Origin: Marvania coccoides | Lineage: Eukaryota > Chlorophyta > Trebouxiophyceae > Chlorellales > Chlorellaceae | Reading direction: 5' to 3' | NCBI GenBank assembly: GCA_963854735.1 | Contig: OY978103.1 | Coordinates: forward strand, 62,001-126,000 | DNA length: 64,000 bases | In this document: piece by piece, positions 46,767-59,802 of the stretch | How positions within the stretch are numbered: position 1 is the first letter of the stretch | Layout: each line of letters begins with the position of its first letter | The notes under the pieces: generated by a model | Seen by the model: only the letters and a program-made list of their open reading frames with translations | Databases searched by the model: none | What the model was told of the DNA's origin: nothing | Translations under genes and position numbers: made by a program

Positions 46767-46918
46767 AAAGGATGTTTATTTTTGTGCTTTGAATAGATTG
46801 AATATTATTTTAACTGTAGTACTTTGCGTTGTGTTGCATGCAGTTGATCTACGCTGCTCACTCTCTTCATTTTTGTAAGAAGTGGGTTTAAAACATAAAT
46901 TTAAATCAATAGAGCTGT

Positions 46919-48496
46919 CTATCTTCGTCTTTTCTTTCCACCTCCACCTCCGCCAGCCCCCCAACGATCTTTCTGCTGTTTCTTGCCTCCACCTGCTGCA
47001 CCCCCCAACGGCGCCAGCCACTCCTCCCATGACTTCACCCCTTGCTGCTCCTCTTCCGCGCCTTTTTCCACCTGCTTTTTCTTTTTCTCCTTCTTTTGCT
47101 CTGCACCGCTGCCAGATGAGGGCTTTTGCAGCGCTTCGATGCTAATAAATGCTGTGGTCTGCCGTGCAGGCATCGATGAAACGGTCGGCTTAACCATGGG
47201 CTGCTGCAAATAGGCAGCTGCAGCACCAGAGGCGGCGGGAATTCCTGCTGCCTTACTTTCCCGCTTTTTCTCCTCCTTGCGCGGTGGTTTCGGCAGCCCC
47301 ATCGCCGCTGCCTCACGCGCGTAGCTCGGCGCCTGCTGCAAAGTCCCTTCCCCCGCGGCAGGCACCTCCCCTCTGAGCTCAGCTCTCAACGCTTCGCGTG
47401 AAATGCCTTCCCCTCGGTCCTCAATTACAGCCAAGGCAGGCTGGGCCTTGAGTCGCTGCTGCTCAAGGGCCTCCCGTGGAACGGCCTGCCCAGCATATGC
47501 GTCTACCTCCTCCAACAAACTTAAGCCGCTAATAGCTGGCGCAGGCGTTCTTCCTTTTCCACCGCCACCGCCACTATTGCTGGGGGCTGCTCCCAGCACG
47601 CGCAAGCCCAGCAGGTCCCTTGTTGCTCCACTGTTAGCGCCGTCGTCATCCGCTGCAGTCGCCTGCACCGCCGGCCTGCCACTATCCCAGCCACACCGCA
47701 GCAAGCGAGGCAGCGTGCCCAAACCGCCTGCTGCTGCCGCTGCACTGTCTGCCCTCGCCGGAAGCAGCTCAGCCAGCTCTACTGCTGCGTTGTACGCACG
47801 GATGCAATCCACCAGAAACTGACTACTCAGCACCTGAAGCGAAAACAATAGAATAACTTTGTAGAGAAAAACATTGGGCGACATTCGTTCACTGAATAAC
47901 TATTCTGCTGGAGCACCACCTCACCCTCACTCTGCCCAGCACGGCCAGGCACGTCAGCGACAGCGGCATGAAGAAAGATTGGGCCAGCTGGGTGGTGAAC
48001 TGCGCGGCAGCTGCCAGCGTTGCTGCAGCCACCGCCTCTGCGGCATGGCAGCACCCAAGAAGGCGGCGAATGAGCAACAGAGCGGCGCCTCTGGTGGGCA
48101 CGGAACGCTCTTGCAGCGTCAAAGTGGGTCGGGAGGCCAGGAAGGCGGCGTCCCGCAGCGCGGCCAGCGCAGAATCGAGGTCAGCGTCTCTGGCGAGGTG
48201 AAGCAGCCGTCTGACCTCCAGCAGCCTCTGAAAGGGCCTCGTGCCGCGGTGCTGGTTGGTGTTTTTGTACAGCAGCTGGTCTAGCAGTGCGGATTCGCGC
48301 CACAATTGGGTTAGGACCTCGCAGCTCTGCAGAAAGCAAGGGAGAAAAAAATTGAGAGGCGCTTGGTAAGAAAATGATGTTAATAGCTTGCTTCGGTGTT
48401 CTGGCGCCGTGCCTGGAGATTGGAAAGAATGCTGGCAACCGCCCCTGTCCACTCTGCCGTCACCAGGCAGGAAATAAATTCGATATTTGTCGACAT
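46919..48496 (-). CDS. NEPRO/RMP1-like nucleolar protein
   Basis: Three exons (48496-48392, 48326-47931, 47833-46919) give 471 aa. The N-terminal domain has LWRESALLDQLLYKNTNQHR and FQRLLEVRRLLHLARD. These resemble the KNKNQHR segment shared by NEPRO (DUF4477) and RMP1 proteins, which belong to the RNase MRP/P machinery that matures rRNA. A helical middle part with Ala runs follows. The C-terminal 300 residues are disordered with Lys-rich blocks (QKKEKKKKQVEKGAEEE) and end GGGGGGKKRRR, fitting a nucleolar location. The first intron uses a GC donor (GAA|GCAAGC); a GT donor further upstream would cut 25 residues. Family assignment rests on one motif and is moderate. Confidence 0.6.
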
Positions 48497-48815
48497 CGTA
48501 ATTTAAAAAAAATCTCTCTCAAGGTGAAAGCGACTTTTCTAGACGTAATGCAAATAATATATATTATTTTTAAATATTTATAGATCAATTATCAAAAAAA
48601 CAGCGCTGTTTGCACGGCCAAAGTTTTTTGGAGAAAATTAATGAAAACCTCCTTCTCCAAGGCAGCTAAGCGCATATAAAAAATTCCATATATGTAAAAT
48701 TGTACACCCAATCATCTCTGGCGGGTGTGGCTGCTGCAAAAAATCACAGATCCAGTTTAAAATTTTAATAGATTATTGTTAAATACGAAATTTCACATTT
48801 TGTCCCGTTCCTCCA
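48497..48815. other. Intergenic AT-rich stretch
   Basis: No gene is seen. It separates the NEPRO-like gene start from the retroelement-like segment. Confidence 0.4.
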
Positions 48816-49410
48816 GATGACATCGCAGAGCTGGTCACTACGAAAAGGTCTGCAAACCTTATCGGGCAGGTCCCCTCCATTATAGGCCGTAATTTTGTGA
48901 TTGCTTTAGCAATGAGCGCCGGTGTCAACTTCCAGCTAGAAAACATGTTTCCTTCCTCCTCTCTCTGCAGGGCGTCTCAAGTCCTGAAATGACAACTCTG
49001 AAGACTCTCAGTCCTCCCAGATGAGCCTGCTCCGGTTTCCCCCTCGACCGAGCCTTCCACTGCCGGTGGATTCACAAGGCGCAAGGCTGCGGCAGACGAA
49101 GCGCAAGCTGTCCGAGAGCCCAGCTACTTCTCCATCTCTCACTTCGGAGCCCCAGCGGACCTACAGCCGTGCGACAGCGGCGCTCATTTAGTCCTCCCTG
49201 AGCCTCGCCACTGGCAAGCCCGAAGACTGCTCAGCAAGCCTTAGCTAGCGCATTCACACGATGTTTATTTACCGCTTTCAGTACGAACTTTCAAAAACTT
49301 TCCCTTCAAACTTAACAGTGCCAGTGTGCAAGTGCCCTTTCGTCTGTGCACTGCGGCTGCCTGCCCTCAATTGTTTTACATTTAAACCTCAAAACCTCAA
49401 ACCTCAAACC
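48816..49410 (+). mobile_element. Probable 3' remnant of a LINE-like retroelement
   Basis: Two short open frames (48816-48988 and 49021-49191, the latter ending ATT TAG) have coding-like composition but no start or known domain. About 200 bases later the segment ends in a tail of AAACCTC units (49384-49410). A (CCTCTAAA) tail also closes SINE copy B. Repeated 3' tails of this kind are typical of non-LTR elements, and a shared tail would fit a SINE that borrows the LINE machinery. No reverse transcriptase part is present, so the class is a guess. Confidence 0.35.
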
Positions 49411-49778
49411 TACTCGACCTGCATTTAAATTTGTATTAGATATTTTGAAAACCAAGTATATCTTCATCAATTCCTTTTCGTATTCCTTTTTAGCAACAAT
49501 ACGTGCTGGTCCCTATCGATGCGCTGCTGCGCTGCTTCATATTTTTTTTTATAGATGAAACCCTAGCTTAGATTAAGCTGTGAAGAGCAACTTCTATAAG
49601 TAACAATCATTTTCAACGGAACAGCAGGAGACAAAGCATTGGGCCCGAATATAATACTTTCTTTTTCCTCCATGTCACTGCATGATGCATCAAACCTTCC
49701 AAGGGAGTACTATGCAAACTGCATGTTCAAGACCTCCCTTTTAATTGCAGTTTATGAGCCCTTGAAATAGTCTGAACG

Positions 49779-50798
49779 ATGGAAAGGCGGGTCTTAGCGC
49801 TAGTAGCGCTACTTTGTCTCGTCGGTGCATTTGAGCTCAAGAAGCAAGTTTTCCACAGTGCATGGCAGATATCCCCCTTTTTTCATCATGTATACATTCG
49901 ATAACAGATGTAGGCCGGGAATCCTGATTATAATATACGATTCCCCCCAAGATTGCAGAAATTTCTCCCCTGCATGTTGCGCCGGAGCTGAGATTCTGGA
50001 CGCCGGGGAAGAGGCGTCTCAGGCCATCAAAGCAGGGCGAAGGGGCCGTTCTCTCCTTTTCTCTGGTGGGGGTGAGTGAAGCCGCTGTTGTGGGGGAGAG
50101 TCTCGCGGAGTGCTTGAAATTGCTGCGCATGCATCTAAAAGAAATCCCTCATGTGGCATTTGACTTTTTTTCATCCGTCCTCTCCATCCATCCTGCAGAT
50201 GAAGACAGCGCAACAGCCCCAACCCCGGGCTGGAAGACCACAGACCGGTTCCCCACGCCCTCTCGCAACTTTTCAAAAATCGTAACCAACCGACGCTTCA
50301 CTGGCTTCCGCGGTGGAAACGGCACTTCGTCTCTCCTCTGGCCCCGCTTCAACCGCACTGGAGAGTCGCGTTTTGACTGGGAACGCAACTCCTCCCTCAT
50401 CTCCCACCCAGACTGGGACTTCGATTGGGATTTGTCGCATCATTGCATCGGAGGGCAATGCAAAAACAAAACTTTACCCAAATGGGATCGCAACTGGAAG
50501 GAAAAGCACCCCAAAAGTAAATTGTGCAGTTTCTGGCTGTTTTTTATATTGCCTGCCAGAAAAACGAATGTTTTTATCAGCTCTTCTTTTTCTTCTTTAC
50601 GCAGGCGGCCGCTCGCTGAAGTTAACTGCCGACAAGCCAGCCCCACGCTCTTCTCAAGACAGGTTCCAGCTGACCACCAGGGACAGCGCCGTCAACGCTG
50701 TGACCAAGCGCCTGGCAACTGAAGAAACCCTGCCGAAATCCTCTGTCCCCGCTGTGCTCATGACAGGCAGCGGGGCGGACTTTGCGCTGAGCGATTGA
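49779..50798 (+). CDS. Secreted, glycosylation-site-rich protein of unknown family
   Basis: Likely exons are 49779-49857, a middle exon ending at 50071, 50199-50516 and 50605-50798. Exon 1 gives a signal peptide, MERRVLALVALLCLVGAFEL. The acceptor of exon 2 is uncertain: 49951 keeps the frame and 49959 does not. The mature part has several N-glycosylation sequons (NFS, NGT, NRT, NSS, NKT) and aromatic-acidic segments (FDWERNSSLISHPDWDFDWD, LPKWDRNWKEKHPK). It ends with a Ser/Thr-rich C-terminus, GSGADFALSD. I recognise no domain. It could be a wall or surface glycoprotein. It sits just before the LamG-glycosyltransferase gene and on the same strand. Confidence 0.5.
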
Positions 50799-51748
50799 AG
50801 GGACCTGGGGTCAACACTATTGCTAGCATTCTGAACTCAAATCAAGTACGGATTTTTTCATTGAAGATGAACATCAAGTGCATTTACTTTTGATTTGAAA
50901 CTCGTTGACATTCTCAGCTTTTGGACAAAATCGTCTTCATCCTCCTTCATTTTCGATCGTAAGTCGCCATATTAAGCAGGTGCGCTGTTGGTGATTTCTT
51001 ACTTGCTGCATTTTAGAGTAGTACTACTGCTATTAAAGGGTTTTTGTTGGTTGGCTCTCGATTAGAAAGACCGGCTTCTGTTACTCAGGTCGTTTAGCCT
51101 ATTTTTCAAAAAAAAATGTTGTAAAGTATCCATAGCGCAAACATATTCAAAAAACTAGGGACTTAGAGAACGCGGGGATTTAAAGCTGGGTTTTTGCGAT
51201 ACTGCGCATGTGGTGTGGCAGCACGTGGTGGAGAAGAAAGGCCAATAAAAGGGGCCTCGATAACATAAATTCAGGCAGAATCTTGCTGTTTCAGGGTCGG
51301 CCTTGCCAACGCTGCAGCTAAGAAGGTCTCTGTATTTGAGAATTCCCACTGTCTCTGTATTTGCTCCTCAGGCGGGGCGGCGTTTGAGATGATAACTGTT
51401 GAATTGTTGATGAGGAGAGCTAGCGAAAATTATTTTTTCCAAGCCAAACGTGAAGTTATAGAAACAAAAGACGAGAAAATAACCACCTCAAACATTTGAA
51501 TTTAAAAATACTGAAACCCCCAATTTCCGCTTCAAGTAAAAAATTCGCAATGTTGGGCTGATAGGCTAATTAATGATTCTCTTTGCTTTGTTTTTATAAT
51601 TGGGGTGCACTTTTCTGAAAATAATTTGCTGCATGCATGCCAGAGTACTTTTCTGCATCTCGCTTTAAGAAGGGCAAGACGGAAGCTCACACTCAAATTT
51701 TGTATAACAATTTATAGCGCATAGCCAGGCTTAATTAATTTTACTACA
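50799..51748. other. Intergenic stretch, nothing recognised
   Basis: AT-rich with short unsupported frames on both strands. It should contain the promoter of the LamG-GT4 gene. Confidence 0.4.
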
Positions 51749-54700
51749 ATGAAAAATCACCGGATCACAAAAAATACAAAGTGCAGCATCTGTGTATTAG
51801 CCGCTGTCGTCTCTCTGTTCGTATTTCTATCCCTCTTTCTGACATTTTTGAGCTATTTCACGCTTTCCGGCTCTAGCGGCGGCTCTGGGCAGAGTTTTTC
51901 TGTGCAGCGGCCGACGTATAGGCGCATGCAGCTCGCACAGCTCGCACAGAGCGCCCCATTCGATGGTCCAACAGAAACCATAGTGTTGTCTGATTTTAGG
52001 AGCGCTGAAGCGTTGCCCCGAGGTCATCGCTCCATCAACATCTTGCACCACGATTTTGAAGCCACCGGCCGCCCGTTCCCGGCCGTGAAAGGTCTTCCCT
52101 CCACCCTCGCCTTTACCGCTGCTATGTGGATCCGCCAGCAGAAGATTGCTAGCGGAGAGCGCTGCCTGGCCTCCCATGGAGGGCCTGAGGGACGGTGGAC
52201 CCTGTCCCTCATCGCTTCTGGCAACCTCAAGCTTCAAATTGTTACCGCTGGCGGCGTCGGCCTCGAGTTTTTGTCAATTTTGACGGTGTTGCTGGATGAG
52301 TGGACGCACGTGAGGGTGGGATACGACGGAGAGACCTGCCGCGCTGCGTTCTATCTCAACGGCAACCTCGTTCCCCACTCGGCGCCTACTGAAATTCCAG
52401 ACGTGAGAGAGAGAAACCCGATTGTTTTATAATTTTCTTTTGCTCGCTTGCACTTTGGGATATTTGATTTTTTTTGTAATTTGCCCTAAAATGTCAATCT
52501 GTGCTTTTATCTTCAATCTCATTTATTCAACATGAAAAGCTGAAATGTCTCGCCTTTGCAGGATGCCACCGCCGGACTGCCCCTTCAGCAGCAGACCTTC
52601 TTCATCGGGGTGTGCACAGAAGAGGAATCCTTCCCCGGCTCCCGCCGCCTCTTCACCGGCAGCATTGGCGGCTTGCAGGTGTGGGACAGCATTCTCTCGG
52701 AGGAAGAGCAGCAGGGCGAGGCAAACCAGCTGCTGTGGGCAGCGCAGCCCGCACCAATCTCCGCTGCGGGCTCCAAGCTGGTGTTTTCCATGTCTGGCGT
52801 GGCTGCGGCGGCTGATCATCTGTCCACTGCTCAAGTTCCGCTGCCAGAGGCGGAGAATGAAGATGGCTCCAGCTCACACAGCGCGCTGTTTGCGTCACGC
52901 CTCAGCGGCTTCGTGTCCTGCTCCTTGCCTTCCCCTGCGCCTGGCATGCTGCAGGGCGTACGCAAACCTGGGTCCATTACTGTGATGGCGTGGCTGAAGC
53001 TGAAGTCTCTGCCAAAGCAGAAGGAGGCCTGCATCCTGAGCCAGGGCTCCTGGGAGCACGGCTGGAAGCTCAGCATGTGAGCGTTTCCCTTCAATTTGAA
53101 TTTTTCCTTACCCATTTTCGCGTGAACATTTCGATTTTTTGGGTCTCCGATGGCCACCTTGGAAATTGACATTTGCTATCAAATTGTTGCATTTTTTAAG
53201 CTGCAATTTTTAGATTGCATAACAGCTCACAAGTGTTTTCTTCTTTCGCAGCATCCCTTACCTCAACGTCCAATTCTCTGTGCGCACCATCTCCGGCGAG
53301 ACTCTCGACTACTTTTCAGCCCCCATCACCCCCTCCCTGCGCTGGCAGCACATCGCCGTCACCTACTCCGCCGACGACGCCACCGTGGCCTTCTACGCCA
53401 ACGGCTTCCCCCTCGACCTCGATGCGCACCCCAAAGTTTCAGCCGGCAAAGCCCACGCCATCGTCGGCGAGGCCGCCCCCCTCACTATCGGCCGCTGCTC
53501 CCCTTACGCCGACGCTGACGAGACCCTGGAGGGACAGCTCACTGACGTGATGATCTGGGACGGCGCTCTCGACTTCCAGGCCGTCAGGTCTGCAGCCCGC
53601 GGCATCACCGGCAACGCTGGAGGGGTGCTCAGCCTGCGCCGACGCCTGCCTGACCGAGAGCTTTTGTTTGCAATGCCTGCCACGGGCTGCATCGGGCAGT
53701 AAGTATCTCTAAAAATTGTAATTGGGGTTGAATTATTAATTTCACACTTTGCCGCTGTCTGCCATCAGTGAGAGTGATTAGGGTGCTTTCGGTCTGCATC
53801 TTTCCATTCACACCCTCCTTCTAGAGTATTGAATTAATTCATAATAAAGTTCCCCCCCCCCGCTATTGCAGGCCCGCTGCGCTGCCCTCTCTGCCAGCTG
53901 GCATGGCTCCTCAGGCGCCCACCCCAGTTACGAAAGCGCGCCACACCGCCCTGCAAGATACTCTCCTGCAGACAGCAATTGTGCTCAGCAGCGGCGCCGA
54001 CATCTCCCTCTCCCTGCGCGTCCTGGACTCAGTCGACCGCCAAGCCTCGTCCCTTCTTTCCGGCGGCCGCTTTGGCGTCGTGAGAACCGTCATTCTGGTC
54101 GATTCCGACGTCTTTGAAGACGTGGTGAAGGTTGAACTGTCCCTGGATTCGCGCTTCGACCGCCTGGAGGTCGAATTTGTGCCTCGAGAGGGCCGCAGCG
54201 TAGTGCACGCCGCCGCCGGCGCTTTGCGCCAAATTCAGCACTCTGAGCAAGAGTTCGGGGAGGCCATGACCACCCGCTGGGTGCTGCTACTCACCGATTT
54301 CCTCAAGCCGCTGGAGCACTGGCTGCACCAGCTGCTGGCCAACGCCGTTCCTGACCCTGCCGCCCACCACGCCTCCCAAAAAGCCCCCCTCCCTGCCGCC
54401 ACAAAGTCCCTCACCCTCACCTCAGGCGGCATGGTCAAGTCTGTGGGCCTCAAGCACTACCTGATGGTGGTGGGTGACGGCGATGTTGTGCCAGCGCCTT
54501 TCCTCTCCCGGCGTGGCTACAAGGCGTCCTACGTGAAGGCGGTGGACCCGCAGCAGCTGGCGGCCGAGGCTGAAGCCACCACCTGCGAGTCCCTGCTCAT
54601 CACCAGCGATGCCCTGCTGTCTGGCGTGAAAGAGGTACCGAAAAATAAGAAATTCATAATTAATAAAAACTATTCAAATAACCTGTATTCTCAAATGATT

Positions 54701-57700
54701 GCTTCTAATTTTGATCTGCGTTCCACTTTTCAATAATTCAGGTGCCTGAGGAGGGCATGGGTCACCTGTATGAGTGCGCCACGCTCACAGCGCCACTCGC
54801 GCTGCAAGGCTCCCTCAAGGTGGCTGTGGGCAGCTGGGTGCTGGAGTTGCAGCCCCCCAAAGTCGCTGCGCGGTGGGACGCCGGCGCTGACTCCATGCTA
54901 AACCGCCACGAGGAGCACAAAGAAAGTCTGCTGCGGTACGCTGCGCTGAGGGGCGATGCTGCCATGCAGGTGAGAAAAAACCAGGCTTTTATTTGTATTT
55001 GTACTTTCGTTTGTTTTCTTTTTCTTTGATCATCATTTCTTCAATATGAAAATGGCGTGTTAAATTAAGTCTTTGCCTTCTTTCTTCTTTTTCATCGACC
55101 CGCCAACCAACCACAGCACATCAACTCTGGCCTGGAGCTGGACCTGCGCGTCAAGTGGATGTTTGCCTGCGGCGGCTCTTGGGCCTGGGAGGCCGCCAAC
55201 CTGGTCGAACACCTCGAGCGCCGCCTCCCGCTGCGCGCTCAAATGCAAACCCCGATGAAGTACTGCTCAGGGCACAACGTCCTGGGCGACGCCCCGCTCT
55301 CCTTCGCTGAGCGCGTCGAGCGCATGATAGAGCTACCGGGGCTGGAGGTCGGCCCTACTGCTGCTGCTGATCTTCACCATAATGCCACTGCAGCTGCCGC
55401 CTCCGCCCCTGCCCTCGCCTACCGCACCCCCTTCCCCAAAGGCACCTCATTCCTGCAAGATGACGTCTTGGTCTACCACCGCGACTGGTTCAAGGCTTCA
55501 AACTGGGCCAACTGGGGGGTGCAGCGCCCCCGCTACCAGGTGGGGCGCTATATGAACGAGGTGTCGGGGCTGCACGCGCGCGTGGTGCAGCAGTGCAACG
55601 CCCTGGACGAGGTGTGGGTGCCGTCCAAGCACCACGTGGAGGTGTTCTCCCAGGCGGGAGTGGACAGGAGCAAGTGAGTGCTCAAATTTTGAAGTTAACT
55701 TATTATTTTTGTGCGCAGGGCAGGCAGGAGTTTTTTTAATCATCGATCCCACACAGCTCGCCTGACGTAATGAATTTTCCCGAGTCGATATTTGAATGTA
55801 TTTCACATTTCTTCTTCTTTTTCTCCCTTTAGGTTAGTGGTTATCCCTGAATCGATCGACCCTGGCGTGTTTAATCCCCACACAATGGACCCCCTCATGC
55901 TGCCGGGGCGCAAGCGCTTTGTGTTCCTTTCAAACTTCAAGTTTGAGGAGCGCAAGAACTGGAAGCAGCTCATCTGGGCGTACTGCAAGGCGTTTACCGC
56001 CCAGGACGACGTGTCGCTCTACATCCACACCAACCTGCGTGGCAAGTTTGACTCCGCCAGCATGCAGGCGATCAAGGACGATACCATCGATTACATCGAA
56101 GATTTCGTGCTGGACGGCTCAACCAAGCACAAGTGAGAAAAGAATTTTGCTTACGAGTGCGTTTCAATTATGTTTGTTAAAATCATACGATGTTATAAAT
56201 GTATGAATAACAAATTGGTTGAATCGGCCATTTTGCAGGGACAACAGCACGCTGCCGCACTGGGAGCTCACCGGCAAGCCGCTTTCCACCGAGGCCATGA
56301 TTGGGCTGTACCGCTCTGCCGACGCGTACGTGCTGCCCACACACGGCGAGGGGTGGGGGCTCCCCTACGCTGAGGCCATGACAATGGGCATCCCCACCAT
56401 CGCCACAAACTGGTGAGCTAGCTGCGCTGTGCTGCGCTGCATTTCACCCTTAATCACCTCTTCCGCTTCATTTCACCCGGTCTTTTATAATTTACTTCTA
56501 TTACATCGGTTGATTCTTTTCTTCTTTCAGGGGCGGCAACCTTGAGTTCATGAACCCCAACAACTCCCTGCTGGTGCGCGTGTCAGGCTTCGAGCCATCC
56601 GACCCCTACGATGACTGGCTGCGCAAGTAAGGAATTTATCTCTCGCTTGAGCAAGGCTCTTGAAATTATTGCAAATAAAAGCAGCTCCAAATTGCGGTTG
56701 TGTCTTCCCCTTCCCAACCACTTCCCTTTCTGGGTGCGCAGCTTTCACTGGGCCACCCCCGACGTGCAGCACCTTGCGGACCTCATGGCGTGGTGCTTCT
56801 ACAACCCTGAAAAGGCCAAGGAGCTGGGGCGCCGCGCTCGTGCCGACATGGTTGAGAAATTCAGCAACGCGGCAGTGGCTGAGGTCATCATGGACCGCCT
56901 GAAGGTCATCCAAAAGATCCTGAAGGCGCGCGAGGAGGAGAAGAAGCAGCCCACCAAGTCCCTCGGCATGGCCTTCCAGTGGTGCGTTTTTTTATTGAAC
57001 ACAGCCAAAATAAATTTATTTCTTCCTGGTCGTTCAATAACGAGAATATTAATAATTTCGTGTTTGTGTTTTCCATGTATGCCCTTACAGGACCATCGCT
57101 CCTGACGTCAAGCTGTGCGCCAACGCGCCCCGTGCTGGGCTGCCCAAAGCAGGGACGCAGCAGGCAGAGCAGGGTCATCCCGTCCCCCGGCAGCTCCCCC
57201 ACCCCGCATCCATCGTAGTGCAAGCAGCCGAGGGGACGCCGGAGCAGCTTGACAAGGCTGCCATCTCCACCGCTCAGAGCACCCCCAAGGCGCGGCAGCG
57301 ACACAGCGCTCACCCTGACCAACCAGGAGCGGTGCGCAGGGAAGAGGAGGCTCTGCTGGCGGATATTGAGGAGGGCGGTTCCAGGCTGCATGGAGATGGC
57401 GCTGAAGAGTTCTCTGGCAAGGCGCACGCGCACGCGCACGCGCAGGCTGCTTCTACAGCAGCGGGAGAGTCTGCTCTGCCGGCTGAGGTGCGCCCTCGCG
57501 CTCACACAGACCACATGGAGGGGCGCACTGACAGCCGCCGCCGCCTCGCGCAGCTCACCGGCGGCGTTGTGGCTGAGTGTCCCTCCACCCCCACCCGTGT
57601 TGCCTTCATCACGCCATTTACTCCCCGCCGAGACGGTCTTGCACACTACGCTGCCAGCCTGCGCGAAGCCACTCTGCAGGCCTGCCCCACCCTGGAGTTT

Positions 57701-58978
57701 GACGTGTTCGCCATCGTGTTAGACTTTTTCAGTTCTTATTCCGAGCCTTATAATGCTACCAACGGTGAGAAAAGTTGATTTATTTCAACTGGTCCATTGA
57801 AATTAAAATTCTTACTCTTTGTTCATTTCTTCCTTCTTCAGTTGCATATGTGATGTTCCGTGAGAGCTGGGTCGACTACCAGGCGGCTGCTGACGTCATC
57901 AACACCAGGTTCGACGCTGCAGTGCTCAACTTCAAGCTGGGCGCACTGGGCGGCACCTCCTCTTCCTACGCTGTCTGCCTGGTCAAATCCATCACCAAGC
58001 CGGTCATCAGCATCGTGCACAGCGTGCACCCCAACATCGATGACGCCCTGCAGGTCGGAAACCCACCTTTCATTTTCGTTTACCATTCTGCCTTTAAAAT
58101 TGGAATAAAATGCGTTGCCTCAATAAAACAAATTTTGCCATCCACCCATTTTGCAGTTTAATCTGCTGCACCTGCTGGCCGACAGCGACGCTGCCGTGGT
58201 GATGAGTCACCGCGCCATGCTGCACCTAGACACCGGCGTAGGGTTCATCCCCTCCCCTGCATCCATGCTGCGTCCCTCAGCCATCCACGTGCTGCCGCAC
58301 GGCGCCCCGGCCCTGCCGGAGCCCTCCTCTCAGGCCAAAATCTGGGCCAAAGAGAAGCTGGGGATGGCGGGCAAGCGCGTTCTGGTTACCGCTGGCATGA
58401 TGGGCCCAGACAAGGGCGTTGTCACCGCACTGCACGCGCTGGACAAGCTCCCTATGGGGCTGCGAAAAGACCTCATCTACGTGGTGGCAGGGCAGCCCGC
58501 GGACTGCGGCTCCAGCTGCATCGAGTACTACTCCACCCTGCAGATGGAGGTCAACGAGCTGAACCTCACTTCGCACGTGGCGCTCATGCCCAAGGCGCTG
58601 ACGCCGGAAGGATGGGCCGACCTGTGGGCTGCGTCTGACGTGGCCCTGCAGATCTACCCGGAGGACCTTATCCCCCACCCCGCCACTTTCTACCAAGCGA
58701 TGGCGGCGGGAGTGGTGCCTGTGTCGACTCCCTTTGCGGCAGCCCTGGCGATGGGGAGCGAAGAGAACGCGGTCCTGGCGTTCGATCGGGACCCGCTGAA
58801 AATGGCGGCCGCGCTGGAGGGCGTGCTGGCGCTGCCGCCTGATGGCCTCATCAAAATGCAGCGCAGAGCGTGGAAGGCGGCGCAAGAGGCAGCGTGGAGC
58901 AAGGTGGGGCGCTCGTTTTGGTCTGATGTGCTGCTGCCGGCGGTGCAGCGGGGCAGGGCGGGCAACATGGGCGTCTGA
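51749..58978 (+). CDS. Giant type II membrane protein with two LamG-like and two GT4-like domains
   Basis: Thirteen exons (51749-52402, 52562-53076, 53252-53698, 53872-54634, 54742-54969, 55117-55673, 55833-56132, 56239-56412, 56531-56626, 56742-56981, 57091-57764, 57842-58053, 58157-58978) give 1,893 aa. A membrane anchor (ICVLAAVVSLFVFLSLF) is followed by two LamG/concanavalin-like folds (about residues 90-270 and 340-545: FTAAMWIRQQ, DEWTHVRVGYDGETCRAAFY, LRWQHIAVTYSADDATVAFY). A linker comes next, then a GT4 domain (about 870-1,320: CGGSWAWEAANLVEHL, HGEGWGLPYAEAMTMGIP, with an intact E-x7-E). A His/Ala-rich linker and a second GT4-like domain (about 1,500-1,893: TPFTPRRDGLAHYAASL, RVLVTAGMMGPDKG) follow. 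The second lacks both Glu of E-x7-E (LIPHPATFYQAM). A Golgi glycan synthase with carbohydrate-binding modules is likely. Phases agree across all exons. Confidence 0.8.
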
Positions 58979-59398
58979 TCGCACACATGGGCTTTTGTTT
59001 TTGTTTTTTGTTTTTTTCACTTTCTTCAACTGAAGAACGAACCCTGGTATTCGTTCCAAATTTTTGCTCAAGGAAATGCTTTTAGCTTCTATTTCCCTCT
59101 GCTGAACTAGACCTCAAGTTTATTTTTTAAGAACTCGGATTTGTAATAAATTGCAAGTGCAAATCAAGCTGTGAAGATGGTCGCAGGGACATCCATTTTT
59201 TCATATCCATGCGTTGCCGGGATGTGGAGCAAGATAGAAACGCTTTGAATTGCACTACGTGACCAGCCTTCTGTTTTGTAAAGCTCCGTGCTTTCTCTGT
59301 CTCTAGTATAAAGGAATGGCAATAAAATTTTTATACCATACACATAAAAATATGCATATGAAAAAATAAAAGCCAAAATGAAAAGAAAATCAGTTGTA
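58979..59398. other. 3' UTR and spacer
   Basis: A TGTAATAAA-like signal near 59140 probably ends the LamG-GT4 transcript. Nothing else was recognised. Confidence 0.4.
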
Positions 59399-59545
59399 TC
59401 ACATCACAACGCCCAGGGCCACAGAAAAGAACCGCTGCAGCATGATGCTTTTGTGGGTGGGGCTTCCCACGCGGACGTGGCGGGGGGAGCCAAGCACAGA
59501 GTTGAAGCCAGGCAGAGCGCTGAAAGGCAACCTTGAATATGCCAT
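59399..59545 (-). CDS. Possible small protein, 48 aa
   Basis: An ATG-to-TGA frame starting MAYSRLPFSALPGFNSVLGS and ending MLQRFFSVALGVVM. The N-terminus is basic with Ser and aromatic residues, as in short mitochondrial proteins, and the end is hydrophobic. No family is recognised. Its GC content is higher than the flanks, which is the main support. It could equally be one exon of a longer gene or chance. Confidence 0.25.
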   Translation of the reverse strand: MAYSRLPFSALPGFNSVLGSPRHVRVGSPTHKSIMLQRFFSVALGVVM

Positions 59546-59802
59546 TTTAGCTGGAGAAAAAATCGGTTTCGGCTACAGTAAGATGTTGAGCATATCATAG
59601 GCCTCGAAAATTCAACAGAAGTCAATAAACCGAAAAGCCGCCTCGTTTTTTTTTTGATTGATTTGAGAAAAATAACTCAAAATCGCCCGACTCACCTTCA
59701 GCTCCTCAAAATTGCGATGGTTTCCGCGATTCTCTCACATGAAATTCGTTATTGCGTAGGATTGGGGCAACGCAGCAAATATTAATTTTGGTCGGCCAAA
59801 AA

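Noticed and set aside
38191..59150. TGTAA poly(A) signal as proof of a chlorophyte
   Set aside because: TGTAA follows some stops (near 38250, 24900, 59140), but other genes have AATAAA-like signals, so the marker is not decisive.
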